The notes under the pieces are model-generated. The model worked only from the letters and a program-made list of their open reading frames with translations, made no database searches and was not told the origin of the DNA. A stretch of 64,000 bases of DNA, taken from Papaver somniferum (lineage: Eukaryota; Streptophyta; Magnoliopsida; Ranunculales; Papaveraceae). Within the stretch, counting starts at the first letter, position 1. Each line of letters opens with the position of its first letter. Location: the NCBI RefSeq assembly GCF_003573695.1, contig NC_039358.1, forward strand, positions 229,599,560-229,663,559, read 5' to 3'. This document shows positions 43,726 through 57,716 of this stretch, piece after piece. A program made the translations under genes and the position numbers.

Positions 43726-46700
43726 ATGGCGGCAATTTCAACTCACACTATTCTTCCCATCAAACCCACACAATCTTCAATTTCCAACAAAGGGTTTTTG
43801 GGTGGTTCTGGGTTCTTTGATTTGAGAAAGAATGAGTTATCAAAATCCAGGGTTTTTGTACCTCAGCAAAAATTGGTCATTTCAGCTATCAAAGATAACA
43901 ATAATGCGTCGGTTTCAACACCTGAATCTTCACCTTCTATTGGAAGGTCTAGGTAAATTAATCTAATCAATTTCATTTTTGTTTCAGTGAGCTGCAATTG
44001 TAGGTATTCTTGATAAAGATTGCTCTTTTATGGTTGAATTCTTCTGGGTTGTCATTTGTTTGACCTAGTTTTAAGTTTCTGCTTGTGTTTAGGTCTATAG
44101 AATATTGGAATGTTAAGGAAATTTGGGATATAAAAGAAGTAAAAAATGAACAATTTTGTGGGGATTTGAGATTGATGTATTAAGAGTTGACATTGGAGAA
44201 TGAAGGGAAAAAGTGATCATGTTAAGAACTAGATTAGTGCACCGATGCTGTGAAGGAGCGCATATTATGTAATTACTGAATAGATTGCATGCATGGATAG
44301 TTCCATTATAAGGATGTTAAGGATAATGTTAGTTGTGTTTTCCTCTTGATTGGTTGGGGCTTAAGGATTCGTGATAAGAGCAGAAATTTAGTGAAAATGC
44401 ATGACATGATAATTGGATAGTTTATCTAGAGCCTCACTAGAAAGAACTGATATATTCTTGCAAGAATGATTTTATGAATTTTGTAAGACGTGGTTCAGTT
44501 TTTCTCTTAATGCATGTCCTTGTTCGTGTATACCTATGAAAAGAAGTTGGATCTAAAGGTTAATGACCTGCTGCATCCTATTTTGTTTCATTCTCGGGTA
44601 GTACAGGTTACCTGACATTTTTGATTGTCTCCTATTTGACACTTTGTTCTATATAAAATTTTATTTATACCAGCATTAGTTTTAATTTCGTAGCTAAGAA
44701 CGAGATTTCATCAAAAATGCAGGGTAAGACGCCATACAATTTCCGTATTTGTTGGTGATGAAAGTGGAATGATAAACAGGATTGCTGGAGTGTTTGCTAG
44801 AAGGGGTTATAACATTGAGTCGCTTGCAGTCGGTCTGAATAAGGACAAAGCACTCTTCACAATAGTTGTTTCTGGAACTGATAGAGTGTTACAGCAAGTG
44901 GTAGAGCAGCTTAACAAGCTTGTTAATGTCTTGAAGGTACTAATCTCATCCCTGAGCTTTCAGTTGCTAATTTAATTTCTATGAGTTACAGTTCTAGTGT
45001 TGTACTCAAGTTACGTTTGGAGTCCAACTTGCATATATTCACTTCTTTTTCTTTCATAACATAACCTGATACTAGGTTCTTAACATAACCTGATACTAGG
45101 TTATTAAATTATGTTGAAATGGTTTCCTTCTGTAGCTCTCTATCTCTCTCTCTCACGCACAACAGAGACATACTTGCCGTTTTCGCTTATCTACCTTTTA
45201 ACATTTATTTGATTGAATTTACAAGGTGGAAGATCTCTCATCAGAACCACAGGTAGAACGTGAATTGATGCTCGTCAAACTCAATGCTAATGAAAGCAAT
45301 CGTGCAGAGGTAGCCACTGTCGCAAAATGTCATCTCTTTAATAGGAAATGCTGATTTGAGGACAAACCATCAGCTACTCTAATTGTTGTCTGCATTATGC
45401 TCAGTCTTGGGCCCAAGTCCTATAGCGTTTGCGTTAGGGCTCTTCTCCGACACATGCTAGGAGACATGGTTCCTCTTTCTCATTGAACCTTATCTGACCA
45501 TATCTAAAACCCAAGAGGTTCCGTGATACCACTGGGGGTAAAAAAAGAAATTGTGGTCGATTAGAAATTGCAGTTCTTACCATTGTTTTTGTTTGAGGTG
45601 CTAACTCAATATCTTTTATTAATCTTCAGATAATGTGGTTGGTAGACATATTCAGAGCAAAAATTGTCGACATTGCGGAGGACTCGTTAACTATAGAGGT
45701 GCTTATGAAAGTTTACTTCTTGTATCGGTTCTTTGTTTCAAACATGTGCCGTGTTGGCAATGTATCTTAGACAGTAGAATTTGGTTCGGTGCTGGATATG
45801 TCCATAAAGTAATTGTTAGAAAAAGTTCAAAAAAATAATATGCAGGGATGGTAGTCAGAGATATTTTTGGTTTTTCGCAGATTAATAGAATCTAAGTTCA
45901 AATCGTATTGAGAATAATATGTTTGGATGCAGTTCCGTGCAATTTTGTTGTAATGGTACTGCCACCAGTGATGGAATGTTCTTATACGTGGTACTCCAGC
46001 TTTTAGTTGGTTTTTTTTTTCTCTTCGTTTATATATTGGTAAAAAGAAAACAAAAGTATTTGAAAAAAATGAATTTCTTTGTTTGTTTGTACTGGTCCCT
46101 AAGTCAAATGGCTAAAGTGGTTTGGTGCCATTTCAGGTAACTGGAGATCCAGGTAAAATGGTTGCTGTTCAGAGAAACTTCAGCAAGTTTGGGATAAAAG
46201 AACTCGCAACAACTGGGAAGGTTAATGCTTATGTAGTTTCAATAATGTGTTTTTATGTAATTTCACTAGCGTTCATTTGAACAAGTCTTGCAAGCACCAT
46301 TTTCAAATTCTTGCCTCTTATATAGATAGATTGCTTTGAGACGGGAGAGGATGGGCGAGTCTGCCCCTTTTTGGAGGTTTTCTGCAGCTTCATATCCTGA
46401 TCTTGAAGGCACAATGCCCATCGACTCTCTTTCGGAGACTACAAGCAAAGCACTTGAAGCACAGCCAAACTTAACTACAGGGGTATATCTTTTTGTCCGA
46501 ATTTGTATCATGAGCGGCTGTTTTCTGTGGAGTATAATCTAGGGATTCATCTTAGTGTGTATAAGCTGGTTCACCCGCGTTGCAGAAGACTAATTTCTGT
46601 CACTCATGAATTGGATCCGTTATCATGGATATCGTTGTACAATTGTTTTAAGTTTAAAACATAGTCCCTATTTAATCATATTTAACTTTAAGTGATGATC

Positions 46701-48355
46701 TCTCTTTTTTCACTTGAAGGGTGATGTTTATCCAAGTGAACCTTATGATGGTTTCTCGATGAATCAAATTCTTGATGCTCATTGGGGCGTGCTTGACAAC
46801 GAAGATGTAAGAGACCTTTTGGAACCACTTGGTTTTATCATCCAGATAGAGAAGTGAATTATGATGCTCTCTGTATCTAATTTTTTTTTTTGCATTTTTT
46901 TCAGTCAGCTGGGCTTAGATCTCACACCTTATCATTGCTTGTTAATGATTGTCCGGGAGTGCTGAACATAGTCACTGGTATTTTTTCTCGTAGAGGCTAC
47001 AATATTCAGGTATGCCATTTAGTCATTTCTTTTGTTTATAATTTGTGTAATTGTGGTGATCTTGTGGGTTCCCATGTCCTTACCGTGATTTCTCAATTAT
47101 TCTCCAGAGTCTTGCTGTTGGACCTGCAGAAAAACAGGGCATTTCTCGCATTACAACTGTTGTTCCTGGTACTGATGAATCAATTGGAAAGTTAGTTCAA
47201 CAATTGTATAAACTTATTGATATTCACGAGGTGAGTCTTATTCTATGTGGCAACTTTTGCGCATCAAATATGATTTTAGATTCTAGTGTCTATGAAACTA
47301 TCAAAACGGCTAACAAAAAAACCTCAGGTTCGTGATGTTACACACATGCCATTCGCTGAAAGAGAATTGATGTTGATAAAGATTGCTGTAAATGCTGTTG
47401 CAAGAAGGGATGTCCTTGACATTGCTAGCATTTTCCGAGCAAAAGCTGTGGATGTGTCTGACCATACAATCACCCTAGAGGTTTGTAATTCTCCCTAGAC
47501 AATAGTCACTGCACGGTGCGAACTTACATGATATATACTATATAGTATCTTTATTGTCCTTTAGGTGATTCCAGCTATGGTTTAGCACATAGCAGTGAAC
47601 TGCATTGTTAGGTCAGAAAGATTTTATGTGGCACGAGTTCTGAATGTGCTAGGTTGAATACTGTCTAAGAAATATATCAAAGAATTGGACATCTTCGTTG
47701 TTCACATTTATATATACTTGTAAATTTTTCTGGCAGTTATTTGTCATGAACCAAGGGTTTCGTGTTGTTCATTTTTTTTTTCATTACTAATAATTGAAAC
47801 TTAATGCTTTTCCCCCTTGTCAGCTCACTGGAGATTTGGACAAAATGGTTGCGCTACAAAGGTTACTAGAGCCTTATGGCATTTGTGAGGTATGTTACTG
47901 TAACTTAATATTTCAGGATATCACAGTGGCTTCGGCTTGTGTTTCTGCTGAGAGTGTGTTGTATGGGACACATTTAACTTTTTGCATCAATTCACTTCTG
48001 GGGATTGGGATTATGAGCAGACACGTTTTTTAAGACCTGTTAAAACATGACTTACAAATAATACGAGTCTACAATAATTGGTTTCAAATAGTAATCATTT
48101 CAGACCAAACGTGGATATCCAAATTTGTTAGTTTATTTTTTGAACCACTGGTCACTGCCAACCTAAGTCCCCGTTCTCTCACGCTCATGGGCTGTTTTTT
48201 TGGGGGTAATCTAGCCACTGCTGAATTTTTATGCTATTCTGTGTTGTTCTTCTCTGAAGGTGGCAAGAACGGGAAGATTGGCACTTGTTCGTGAGTCTAA
48301 AGTAGATTCCAAGTACCTGCGTGGATATGCCTTGCCGATTGACACTTGTTCTTGA
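43726..48355 (+). CDS. AHASS: Acetolactate synthase small (regulatory) subunit
   Basis: Regulatory subunit of chloroplast acetohydroxyacid synthase, which condenses pyruvate (or pyruvate and 2-oxobutyrate) in valine, leucine and isoleucine synthesis. In this family it activates the catalytic subunit and confers feedback inhibition by branched-chain amino acids. Twelve exons with GT-AG introns: 43726-43952, 44723-44936, 45226-45309, 45630-45698, 46137-46220, 46330-46482, 46720-46806, 46905-47009, 47108-47230, 47328-47480, 47824-47889, 48260-48355. They join without a break into 486 residues, close to the usual plant length. Residues 1-75 are Ser-rich with few acids (transit peptide). Two ACT-domain repeats follow: [20 protein letters not shown] with [14 protein letters not shown], and [20 protein letters not shown] with [14 protein letters not shown]. 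The conserved linker has [17 protein letters not shown]. The start ATG in aacaATGGCG follows a TC-rich leader. The C-terminus ends [11 protein letters not shown], altered by a 61-bp duplication. Confidence 0.97.
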
Positions 48356-48395
48356 GTCTGAAGTGGATTCCTAGTACCTGCATGCATCTGTAATG
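48276..48395 (+). repeat. 61-bp tandem duplication over the last exon
   Basis: gattggcacttgttcgtgag at 48276 is repeated as gattgacacttgttcttgag at 48337, followed by matching aagtagattccaagtacctg and aagtggattcctagtacctg. The second copy is read in another frame and supplies the stop codon at 48353-48355. Confidence 0.85.
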
Positions 48396-48835
48396 TTAAG
48401 GGTTATTGTCAATGGAAAAGAGAATAATGTGCTTTGCACTTGTAATAGTAAGGATTGTTGGCTTGCCGAACTGGCAATGGAAAAAGGATAAGAACGTTTA
48501 ATGTTTTGTTGTAGTCAAGGTTTTCATCAGGCAGTTTGTAAAGGAGTTGGTTTTAACTTTGTTTATAGATGAGTTCGGTGACTCTGATATCATGAAGTGA
48601 TTTCTTCGGCTCTAGTTGGGTTTCCTTTCTCTCTTGTAAATGTCCGTTGGGATTTAGTTTCAGATCTAAGAGCAATTGAAAATCAGTAGATCAGGTTATC
48701 TTGATCAACGCAGAACATAATATTCATAGCATGCAAAACAAACAAGCGACAGAAAACCATCTGAAAGGATGGAGAGGATGGCAAAGCGGCCAGGATTGAA
48801 GCAGTGACAAACTGTATATGTAAGATGCACGGTAA

Positions 48836-50194
<1,359 letters not shown>

Positions 50195-50289
50195 TCAGAA
50201 TAAAAGAAAAGATTGACTATGGTCAACTTCAATTGACCACGGTCAAGGACAAAATGCTATTACCTTGACGTAATTTAAGCAATGATTTC

Positions 50290-50640
50290 AGGTGCAGAAA
50301 AGAATATATACAGTAAGAAAATTCAGCTATTAGAGTGTTCGGTTATGCCTCTTGGTAGTCTCATCCACTTCTTCCGATTCTTAATGAAGAACCAACATCT
50401 TTGCCATGATTTCAGTTCTTTTAAGATCCATTTCACCTTTCTTAGCCTCTGCTTCCATTCTCATTTTCTCCCCTTCTTTCATTGTGTCAATCTTTGCTTC
50501 CTCTGCTAACCATGTAATACTTTCTGCCACTTCCCAGCCTTGGCCGCCCCGTCATCTTCAATTTATCTTTGATGGTCTCAGAAAGTGATGTGCTACCACT
50601 AGTACTCCCCATTTCCATCAAAGTCTTGCAGACCCATTCT
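50290..50640 (-). pseudogene. Charged coiled-coil fragment, transposon-type
   Basis: The minus strand encodes MEMGSTSGSTSLSETIKDKL then, in another frame, WLAEEAKIDTMKEGEKMRME and AKKGEMDLKRTEIMAKMLVL to a stop. Such Met/Lys/Glu coiled coils close the SANT-like or NAM-associated proteins of plant transposons. No complete frame remains. It may sit in the lost 5' part (intron 1) of the reductase gene. Confidence 0.35.
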
Positions 50641-50924
50641 GGACTATCTTGGCTCTATATTCCTTTTCCTAGACGATACATAATCATAACGAGTTACTAA
50701 ATAAAACTGAATTTGCACACTGCTCAATAGCAATATCCAATATTAACTACCTTGCTTGCCTCGTGTGCAGTATCATTTGATTCATGCGAGTCTAGGCAAC
50801 TTCCGCTGATATTTGGATGAGGAAGAGTTTGAGGAGGAACAGATGGTGGCAACAGCAACAGTTGTTGTGGCGCTGCTGGTGAGTAAAGTAGTAGCACTGG
50901 AAGCAATTCGACGACTTCGAACCA

Positions 50925-51170
50925 CAGGAAGCAATCTTCTCTTGAAGCCTTCAAAAAAACATTGATGTTCGCATATGGAATAGCTTGAAAAATCTTGGAA
51001 GCTCCCAGCATGATCATTCACAATTTTATCCAAATTTGAAGTTTAAAGGGCCATAATGACAAAGGTTGTTTCCTTTATACCACAACAGAACTTTGTTTTC
51101 TTCTGCAAGGGAAAACTGATCACAGTCAGAAGCCTTCTAAATGTATAGTAAATTTATAAAGAGCAGCTAA
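50925..51170 (-). repeat. Dispersed repeat, copy 1 (empty hAT site)
   Basis: Matches 61058-61076 plus 61870-62085: aagcaatcttctcttgaagc then cttcaaaaaaacatt, ggaatagcttgaaaaatctt, gggccataatgacaaagg, gtcagaagccttctaaatg. Here it is uninterrupted, whereas copy 2 carries a 793-bp insertion. The minus-strand frame (DHAGSFQDF, CFFEGFKRR) has a weak parallel in copy 2. The nature of the repeat is unknown. Confidence 0.8.
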
Positions 51171-51174
51171 TAAA

Positions 51175-52060
51175 TCTCAACAACAAAAGAAATGTAATGT
51201 TATCGTCTTGTAATCCAAGCATAAGAGAAACTAATAATTTCAGCAACAAATAAGTTGGAAGCGAGAATGTTTATGTTTTATGTAGCAAGAAGGACATCCC
51301 TCTGTTCTATGTTAAAGATTATTTGTTTTCAAACAATGTTCCCCACTATCAAAAAGTTCCTTGTGTACATGGTGGCCATTAAATTCTACCTAGTTAAGTT
51401 AGTATATACACAGACTCTGTGTAATAATTCAAACAAGACTAGAAACTCTACAAATCAAATAAACAGCAAAAATTTAGACAAAAATCAATGAAAATGAGAA
51501 AAACAGGACTTACTAATGAGAGAAGTCATTACAGATGCAGAGACAATATGTTTCATAGGAGAGTTCATCCATTATATCATCACATACTGCTCTTGATTGG
51601 TGTTCCGAACTCTACAAAAACAACAAGTTTTCTTGTTCTTGCGCTAAAATTTGCTCCACATACTCTGTGGAGCAAATTCCGTTGTTGATTATATCTACTA
51701 GTTGTTTGCACTCTATAACTATGGATTATTGGTTAGAAATTTACCTGCTTAAGTAAGGTTTTTGTTCTGCATGAAGCGCATATGTTGCTCTGTCTGAACC
51801 TGCCGCTATGTGCGTGAAAGATTCTTGATCCACCCAAAAAAGGATGGAAGCATAGCCCACAGAAAAAAAAATTTCTTCGAAGGAAGCATCCAATCTAATT
51901 TCATCGATGACCATGATGAACTACTAAGAATATTTAGGCCTTTCTTGGGAACTGGAATTTCCTAATTTGAGTTATGAGGCCTATCGGGTTTTGGGTACTT
52001 TTTTCAAAAACAACTGAGCAGCATGCTTCCGTATAGACCAAAGAATGATTGTTATTTTAC
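51175..52060. other. Intergenic stretch
   Basis: AT-rich; no gene or element termini seen. I searched the minus strand here for a first exon of the reductase gene and found none. Confidence 0.4.
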
Positions 52061-52300
52061 TTACCGTACCCAGATATTGATGGAGTCTGACTTAAATTGG
52101 GAGATAATAAAATTCATAGAGGAGCAAAACCAAATTGCTCTTGTAAAGGAACATTGCCGGAAAAGATGTTGTTCAGTTTCTTGCGCTTGTGACTTACACG
52201 TTAGACATGATGGAGAAATATGTTGTATATGAGCTATGATGGATAAATATATTGTATATGAGCTGCTAATCGATTTGAGGTAAGGAGAGCTTTTTGTCAA
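52061..52300 (-). pseudogene. LINE zf-RVT fragment
   Basis: An 80-codon minus frame has CLTCKSQAQETEQHLFRQCS then FTRAIWFCSSMNFI. This is the Cys/His-rich tail motif that follows plant LINE reverse transcriptases. Nothing else of the element is evident. Confidence 0.55.
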
Positions 52301-52559
52301 ATTAATTAATAAAACAAATATTGTGGGTTACATTACGGTTTAACACAATTTTTATGCTAAAAGGATGCTCCACAAATATCAATAGTAGATTAACTTTTCT
52401 TTACGCAAACTTATTAACCTCAAAATAAGTGGATTAACAATTTTGGGGAAGGAGAGACCATTAGTCAAAATAAATGGACATGATGTCAGGATTTTTATGG
52501 AATCACTGACAACCGCGGAATAACAGAATCTTGAGATATTATGATGAATAATAAGTAAA

Positions 52560-53000
52560 TCAAGTACAAGCAACGATAATAATACGAGAAAGATAAATCA
52601 ACTCATAAGACATAAGATTTATAGTAGTTCGAACAATACATACAACGTGTATATATTGTCTACGTCCACTTTGAGCCGCACCAACTCAATCCACTATGAA
52701 GAAAAAACGATTACGACGTCGTGTGAATCCCAGGAAATCCTTGGTTACACCACAACAATTACCCGAGACGATAACCTTGTCTCTTGTTCCTCACCAATAT
52801 GCTCTCACAACGAAACCCTAGCTTTTTACCCTAAAAGCTATACAATTTCTTCACACATAATTCTACAAGGCCTAAATACCTATTTATATAGGTTACAAAC
52901 TTGGCCACCAAGAATTTTAGCTGGTTTAGGAAACCCAATTCCTAAATAACCACGGCTAACCTAAAATAGGAAATTAATTACTCTTCAATAACTAACACAT
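52560..53000. mobile_element. Possible LTR remnant
   Basis: Contains gatttatagtagttcgaaca followed by ttgtctacgtccacttt, a phrase common near the end of some plant LTRs, and a TATA-like tatttatatagg near 52880. No second copy or termini are present, so this is tentative. 53000-54436 has no recognised gene; a phrase around ctatgaaaaggattct (53683) and ctatgaaagggattct (53788) is duplicated. Confidence 0.3.
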
Positions 53001-54436
53001 GACTCATGAGACTATCTTAACCAAACTGAAGAAAAAGTAATGCCTCTGAAGGTACTGATGTATTAAGAGACTAATATAATGAATAATACAAACAAACATC
53101 ACTGCCACTATTGTGAATCTAAGACTCTTCTTTTCTAAGACTCTTCTTTATGGGAACAACTACGCGGGTTTCAATATTTGGCGGTGCTTCAGAGAAAATC
53201 AATGAGTGAATTGATGCAATGAAACAACGATAATAAAGTTCTCAACCTTAGTCAGCATGTTTGCGAAAGTTTGTAAGTTCTTATTATGTAGCCGCAACAA
53301 ATGCACTTCGACTTCACATCAATTTTGAAATATATACATGGGTTTAACTAAATATGTTATGTGCCTACAATATGACAATTTACTTACGTGCAATGAAAAA
53401 TAACCTAAGAAATGACTGAAGGTGGATATATACCCTAAATATCCAGATACGATATAAATACGTTGTCTCAACCAAGGTTAAAAATGACCGAAGGTTACAA
53501 TGTGGGAGTATTGTGCACACAAAGCACAAAAATGATATACTGATGAAGGCCTTAAAGTAATAAAGCATCGTCATTTGATCAACAATATTTTGTCTACGCG
53601 TGTGCGTTTTTTTTTTTTAAATAGACGCATATACATGTTTTTAGGAGTCCAGGATATGGGTTAGAAATAACAAAATAAAATCCCTATGAAAAGGATTCTA
53701 TTTCCAATGTTATTTACTGGGGGACCAATATTACGATGAATTGAATCATGTTGTAATTTCACGAAGAAGCACATCACCTGCGTCAGCTATGAAAGGGATT
53801 CTGTTGCTAGTGTTATTTACTGTGCCAAAGATTATATGTTACATCATTATCAAGATGCAAACTCATGTGCATATTTATGGTGACGCTTGATTAAAACTAT
53901 TCATACATTCACATATAACTCGAAGTGGCCAGATAAATCGATTTGGTTGCATCTCAAGGATTTGAAAATCGTCCCAACATTGTATCAAGAGGCTTCAACG
54001 AAGAGAAAAACTACCTCAATGCAAGTCACTTTAAGATGTAAAATATATGTTATATGCAGTAATATATATATATATTTTTCCTGATTTATTAAATCTTTTA
54101 TAAAATTAATTTTTCAAAAACCAAGTGCATTCGATGCTTGTAATTAATTATTTATCATACATGACTTTCCAGTAAACCCATGGACAATATATTTGTTCAA
54201 CCAATAGCAAATACTATATAGGTTACAAAATTCACAGAATATATACAAAAAATAATATATTAGTGCGAATTGATGAATTTTAATCTTAAAATATACCAAA
54301 AAAGAAAAGTTTTTGCCTTCTACATTTTAATTAGATAATTTCAAATTATTGGTATGAATTAGAAAATAAACATAAAACAACAAATACTTGGTAATCATTT
54401 TGAGAAATTCAATTATATAGTGAAATGTAGAAATTT

Positions 54437-57297
54437 AAGTTTTTTTTTTTGGATGCCAAAGATGATGAATTTTACTAACTAAAATCGTTTACATTGTCTT
54501 GTAATAGATGACTTTCAATTATACTACGAGGTTTATCTAACCATATCCTAGTGACACCGTACTTCCTACTGAATTTAGCTAGTCTATCAGCAGGTTTATT
54601 GCAATATCTAGAAATAAAATGACACTCCCAATAAGGGATAGTTCTTAAGAAGTCAATGAAATCTTACAGAATAGCCTCACTCTCCCAAGATATCACCGGT
54701 TCTGAGTTGTTAATAAATCCTGCAATCCCTTGCAGATCAGTTTCAAAGACTACATGCGTATATTGCAGCTCCTTTCTCCAGTTGACAGCCTCAAGAAACG
54801 CTAGGCACTCTGCTTGTTCGCAGTCTTCTATTCATGCATAACATTTTGAAGAGACTCCCTACCATTTTCCTGCAAAATCTCGTAGAATAAGGGAAACACC
54901 TGTCAGACCAGTGTTAATACAATAAGATGCATCACAGTTAATCACAAGATATGGATAAACATGTGGTTTCCAGGTTGGTTTGGTTGATATATTGTGCTGA
55001 ACAGTCGGACCATGAATCTGTTGTTTCAAATTCAGCCTGTTGATATAGTTTGCAAAGCTAGTAGCTCTTCTGATAACAGCCTTTGGGTCCGCCTTTTTAT
55101 TTTGGAAGTTGACTTCACACCTTTTATTCAATATAGTCCAAGATACTATCATGGATAGATTTAACCACCGTGTTTGTGAATCTTGTTGTTGTTCTTGATT
55201 CATCCAATGTTCGAATATTGCAGCTACGCAATTATAGTTTCCAGAGATGACATTAGAACCACCATGGATAGCCATCCATACAACCCTTGAGAATGGACAG
55301 AAGAACAATACATGCAGGATAGTTTCATAAAACTGGTTACAAAAAGGACAGGAACGATTTATGTATCTGCAGTTTCTGGATAGCCTCTCTTTCGTAGGGA
55401 GGATGTCAGATAAGCACTTCCACCAGAAGTGTTTAACTCTTGGCCATGTATGTATATTCCATAACTCTTTCCATCTTATATCAATATCTTGAATCATCAT
55501 GGACACCTGCATATTTCCCAAACTCTGCTCATGTAGCATGTTATAAGCAGATTTATGCGTGAAAACCCCATTTCTTGTTAGATTCCATACAAGTTTATCA
55601 TCTGCAGCTGAGGGTGTTCTCATTTTAGAATAAGTTGTGCCGTGTCAGAATCAAAGAGGTGTTGAACTATAGGAACATTCCACATCCTTTCTTCCTGAAA
55701 CAGTAAATCTTGAACCCAATATAATCTTCACTGTCTTCGATTCCCTGTCTTGGAACTGGAGGTGTATTTAAACCTATTCCCAAATATCTAACCAGATTTT
55801 GATTTTATTACCTCTTCCTAATCTCCACCGGCTGTTTGACTTGATAAAAGGAATTTGTTTCATCACCCCATTCCATGCCCATGAACTTCTCGGTTTAGGA
55901 CTATCATGTAGAATACTGGTACATGGAAAATACTTTTCCTATATAGCTTTTATCCATTGTTCTTCTGAGTTTACACACATTCTCCAGGCTTCTATGACTA
56001 GGAGTGCTTGGTTTATAATCTTTATATTTTTGAAACCTTAACCTCCTAGATTTTTATGTAACGCTAATCTTTTCTATGAAGTGACATAAGTTCCATTCTT
56101 GTCCTTAAATCCTCACCAAAAGTCCCGCTGTACAAAATCAATTTGTTTGATGGTTTCGGCTGGAAGTTGTAAACAGATCATTGGATACATTAATATTGTG
56201 TTGGTGATGGTCTTTACCATTAATGACTTGCAGCATTGAGACATTGATTCTCCATTCCACTGAGTTAATCTACCATTGACTCTATCCACCAGCTTTGAGA
56301 AGCACTCAATTTTTTCCTTCCCAATTAACAGTGGAATACCCAAGTACCCTTCATTAATTGGAATTCACCTTTGGTACTTCTAATCTTCTAGTAAGTAATC
56401 TGCAAAACCTCTGCGGCACATTAGCACTATAGTTAACACTTGACTTATTGAAGTTCACAATCTAACCTGAAGCAGCCCCAAAGTCTTCAATAATTGTAAG
56501 CAAATTATTAACATTATGAATTATATATAAACCTGTATGAATAAGAGGCAATCGTCCGCGAAAAATAAATTGGAGATTGAGGGAGCACTTGGAGCAATTT
56601 TTATACCTTGTATGTCATTATTCTGTTCAGCTTGAAGTAATTTCCTAGATAAGGCCTCCATGGAAATGATAAACAAGTAAGGTGATAGGGGATAACCTTG
56701 CCTTAATCCCCTTGTTGGTTGATAAGAATTGCAACGTGCACCATTTAGAAGAATATAAATTTTTGTGGTGCTGATAGAATGCATTATTAGATTACACTAA
56801 TCTTGACTAAATCCCATCTGCAGCATGATATCCATGAGAAAAGACCATGCAAGCCTATCGAAGGCTTTTGACATATCCATCCTTAAGGCCAAATGCTTAA
56901 AGAACTCCTTTTTTTATTGTTTATTGTATGAAAAATTTCTTGCACCAGATGTATATTATCTGATATTTTCCTACCCGCGTACATAGGCACCCATTAGTTT
57001 CTTAATTCTAGAAGCTAGAATCTTGGAGATAATCTTATATGAAGTATTGCATAGAGTTATTGGACCAAATCAGAAGGAAACTACTTATTTTTGGTTTTTT
57101 GGAATAAGGGTAACATTGGCGACGTTCAAACTTCTGAGTATATAACCGTACGAAATAATTGCTTCACCATTTCCATCACATCAGCACCTACAATTTCCCT
57201 ATGAGATTGGAAGAAACCTGGTGGAAATCCATCCAGACCTAGTACTTTCCAAGGATTCATATCCTTTAAGGATTCGAGGATTTTTTCACTATCAGGT
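54437..57297 (-). mobile_element. 5'-truncated LINE (L1-type)
   Basis: On the minus strand: reverse transcriptase fragments (MNPWKVLGLDGFPPGFFQSH near 57250, GLRQGYPLSPYLFIISMEAL and FADDCLLF at 56720-56540), zf-RVT (WKELWNIHTWPRVKHFWWKC, CPFCNQFYETILHVLFFC) and RNase H (INCDASYC at 54930, ECLAFLEAVNWRKEL, NKPADRLAKFSRKYG). A stop follows near 54480, then a 12-nt poly(A) (T-run at 54438-54449 on the plus strand). The endonuclease domain is missing. Frameshifts and stops are many upstream of 56 kb, fewer in the last 1 kb. No clear target duplication was found. Confidence 0.85.
54859..55623 (-). pseudogene. LINE ORF2 tail: zf-RVT and RNase H
   Basis: The longest open part (254 codons) of the LINE. 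It carries the zinc-binding domain with Cys and His residues in place and the start of RNase H (VINCDASYC, LILRDFAGKW), and ends at a TGA or TAG after AGKW. The rest of RNase H continues in another frame to about 54480. Confidence 0.85.
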
Positions 57298-57435
57298 ATT
57301 AATTATAAAAATTTATACTTATATATAAGTTAGTATTAATTATTTCGAAAACGTTTATCATAAAAAATCAACATGTGTAACCAAACATTTTCAATGAATA
57401 CAATTCAAATCACGGTTCCTTTTCAAGTGAATATA

Positions 57436-57520
57436 TTAATTTACCTATTCGACTATGGGAACCTTATCAACTTCATATGGTTAATTTACCTATTCGACTA
57501 TGGGAACCTTATCAACGGTT
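57436..57520. repeat. 45-bp tandem duplication
   Basis: ttaatttacctattcgacta at 57436 recurs at 57481. Each copy includes tgggaaccttatcaac. It duplicates the last codons (VDKVPIVE stop) of the protease-inhibitor pseudogene on the minus strand. Confidence 0.9.
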
Positions 57521-57716
57521 TTTTGGGGGTCATTGTTTATGATAACCCAAACACGGTTACAATAAAAATCCATAATTCTATATGCATCTTTTGGTATGGT
57601 AGTTGCAGTCATTTCTGGTAATTCTCTTTCAATAGCTTCCTTTGCTTCCGTACCTGGATTCCCAACGAGTTGCGGTCAAGTTTCCAGTCCGATTGATCGA
57701 CAACCATACTCAATTT
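57490..57716 (-). pseudogene. Potato inhibitor I-type protease inhibitor
   Basis: On the minus strand, after one TGA where the family has Trp (LET stop PQLVGNPGTEAKEAI), the frame runs EAIERELPEMTATTIPKD, AYRIMDFYCNRVWVIINN, DPQKTVDKVPIVE and TAG at 57492-57490. This matches the potato inhibitor I family: WPELVG motif, IE.E.P, the reactive loop followed by DF.C.RV.V, and a C-terminal VP.I. The probable P1 residue is Met before Asp. Plant members inhibit serine proteases of insects or microbes, or act on endogenous proteases. The 5' end is cut at 57716/57717 by retroelement sequence, so start and N-terminus are missing. The Trp-to-stop change is TGG to TGA. Confidence 0.75.

Noticed and set aside
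44769..47498. Separate small ORFs at 44.8, 46.3, 46.9 and 47.3 kb
   Set aside because: They are single exons of the acetolactate synthase subunit extended into introns; all join in frame as one gene.
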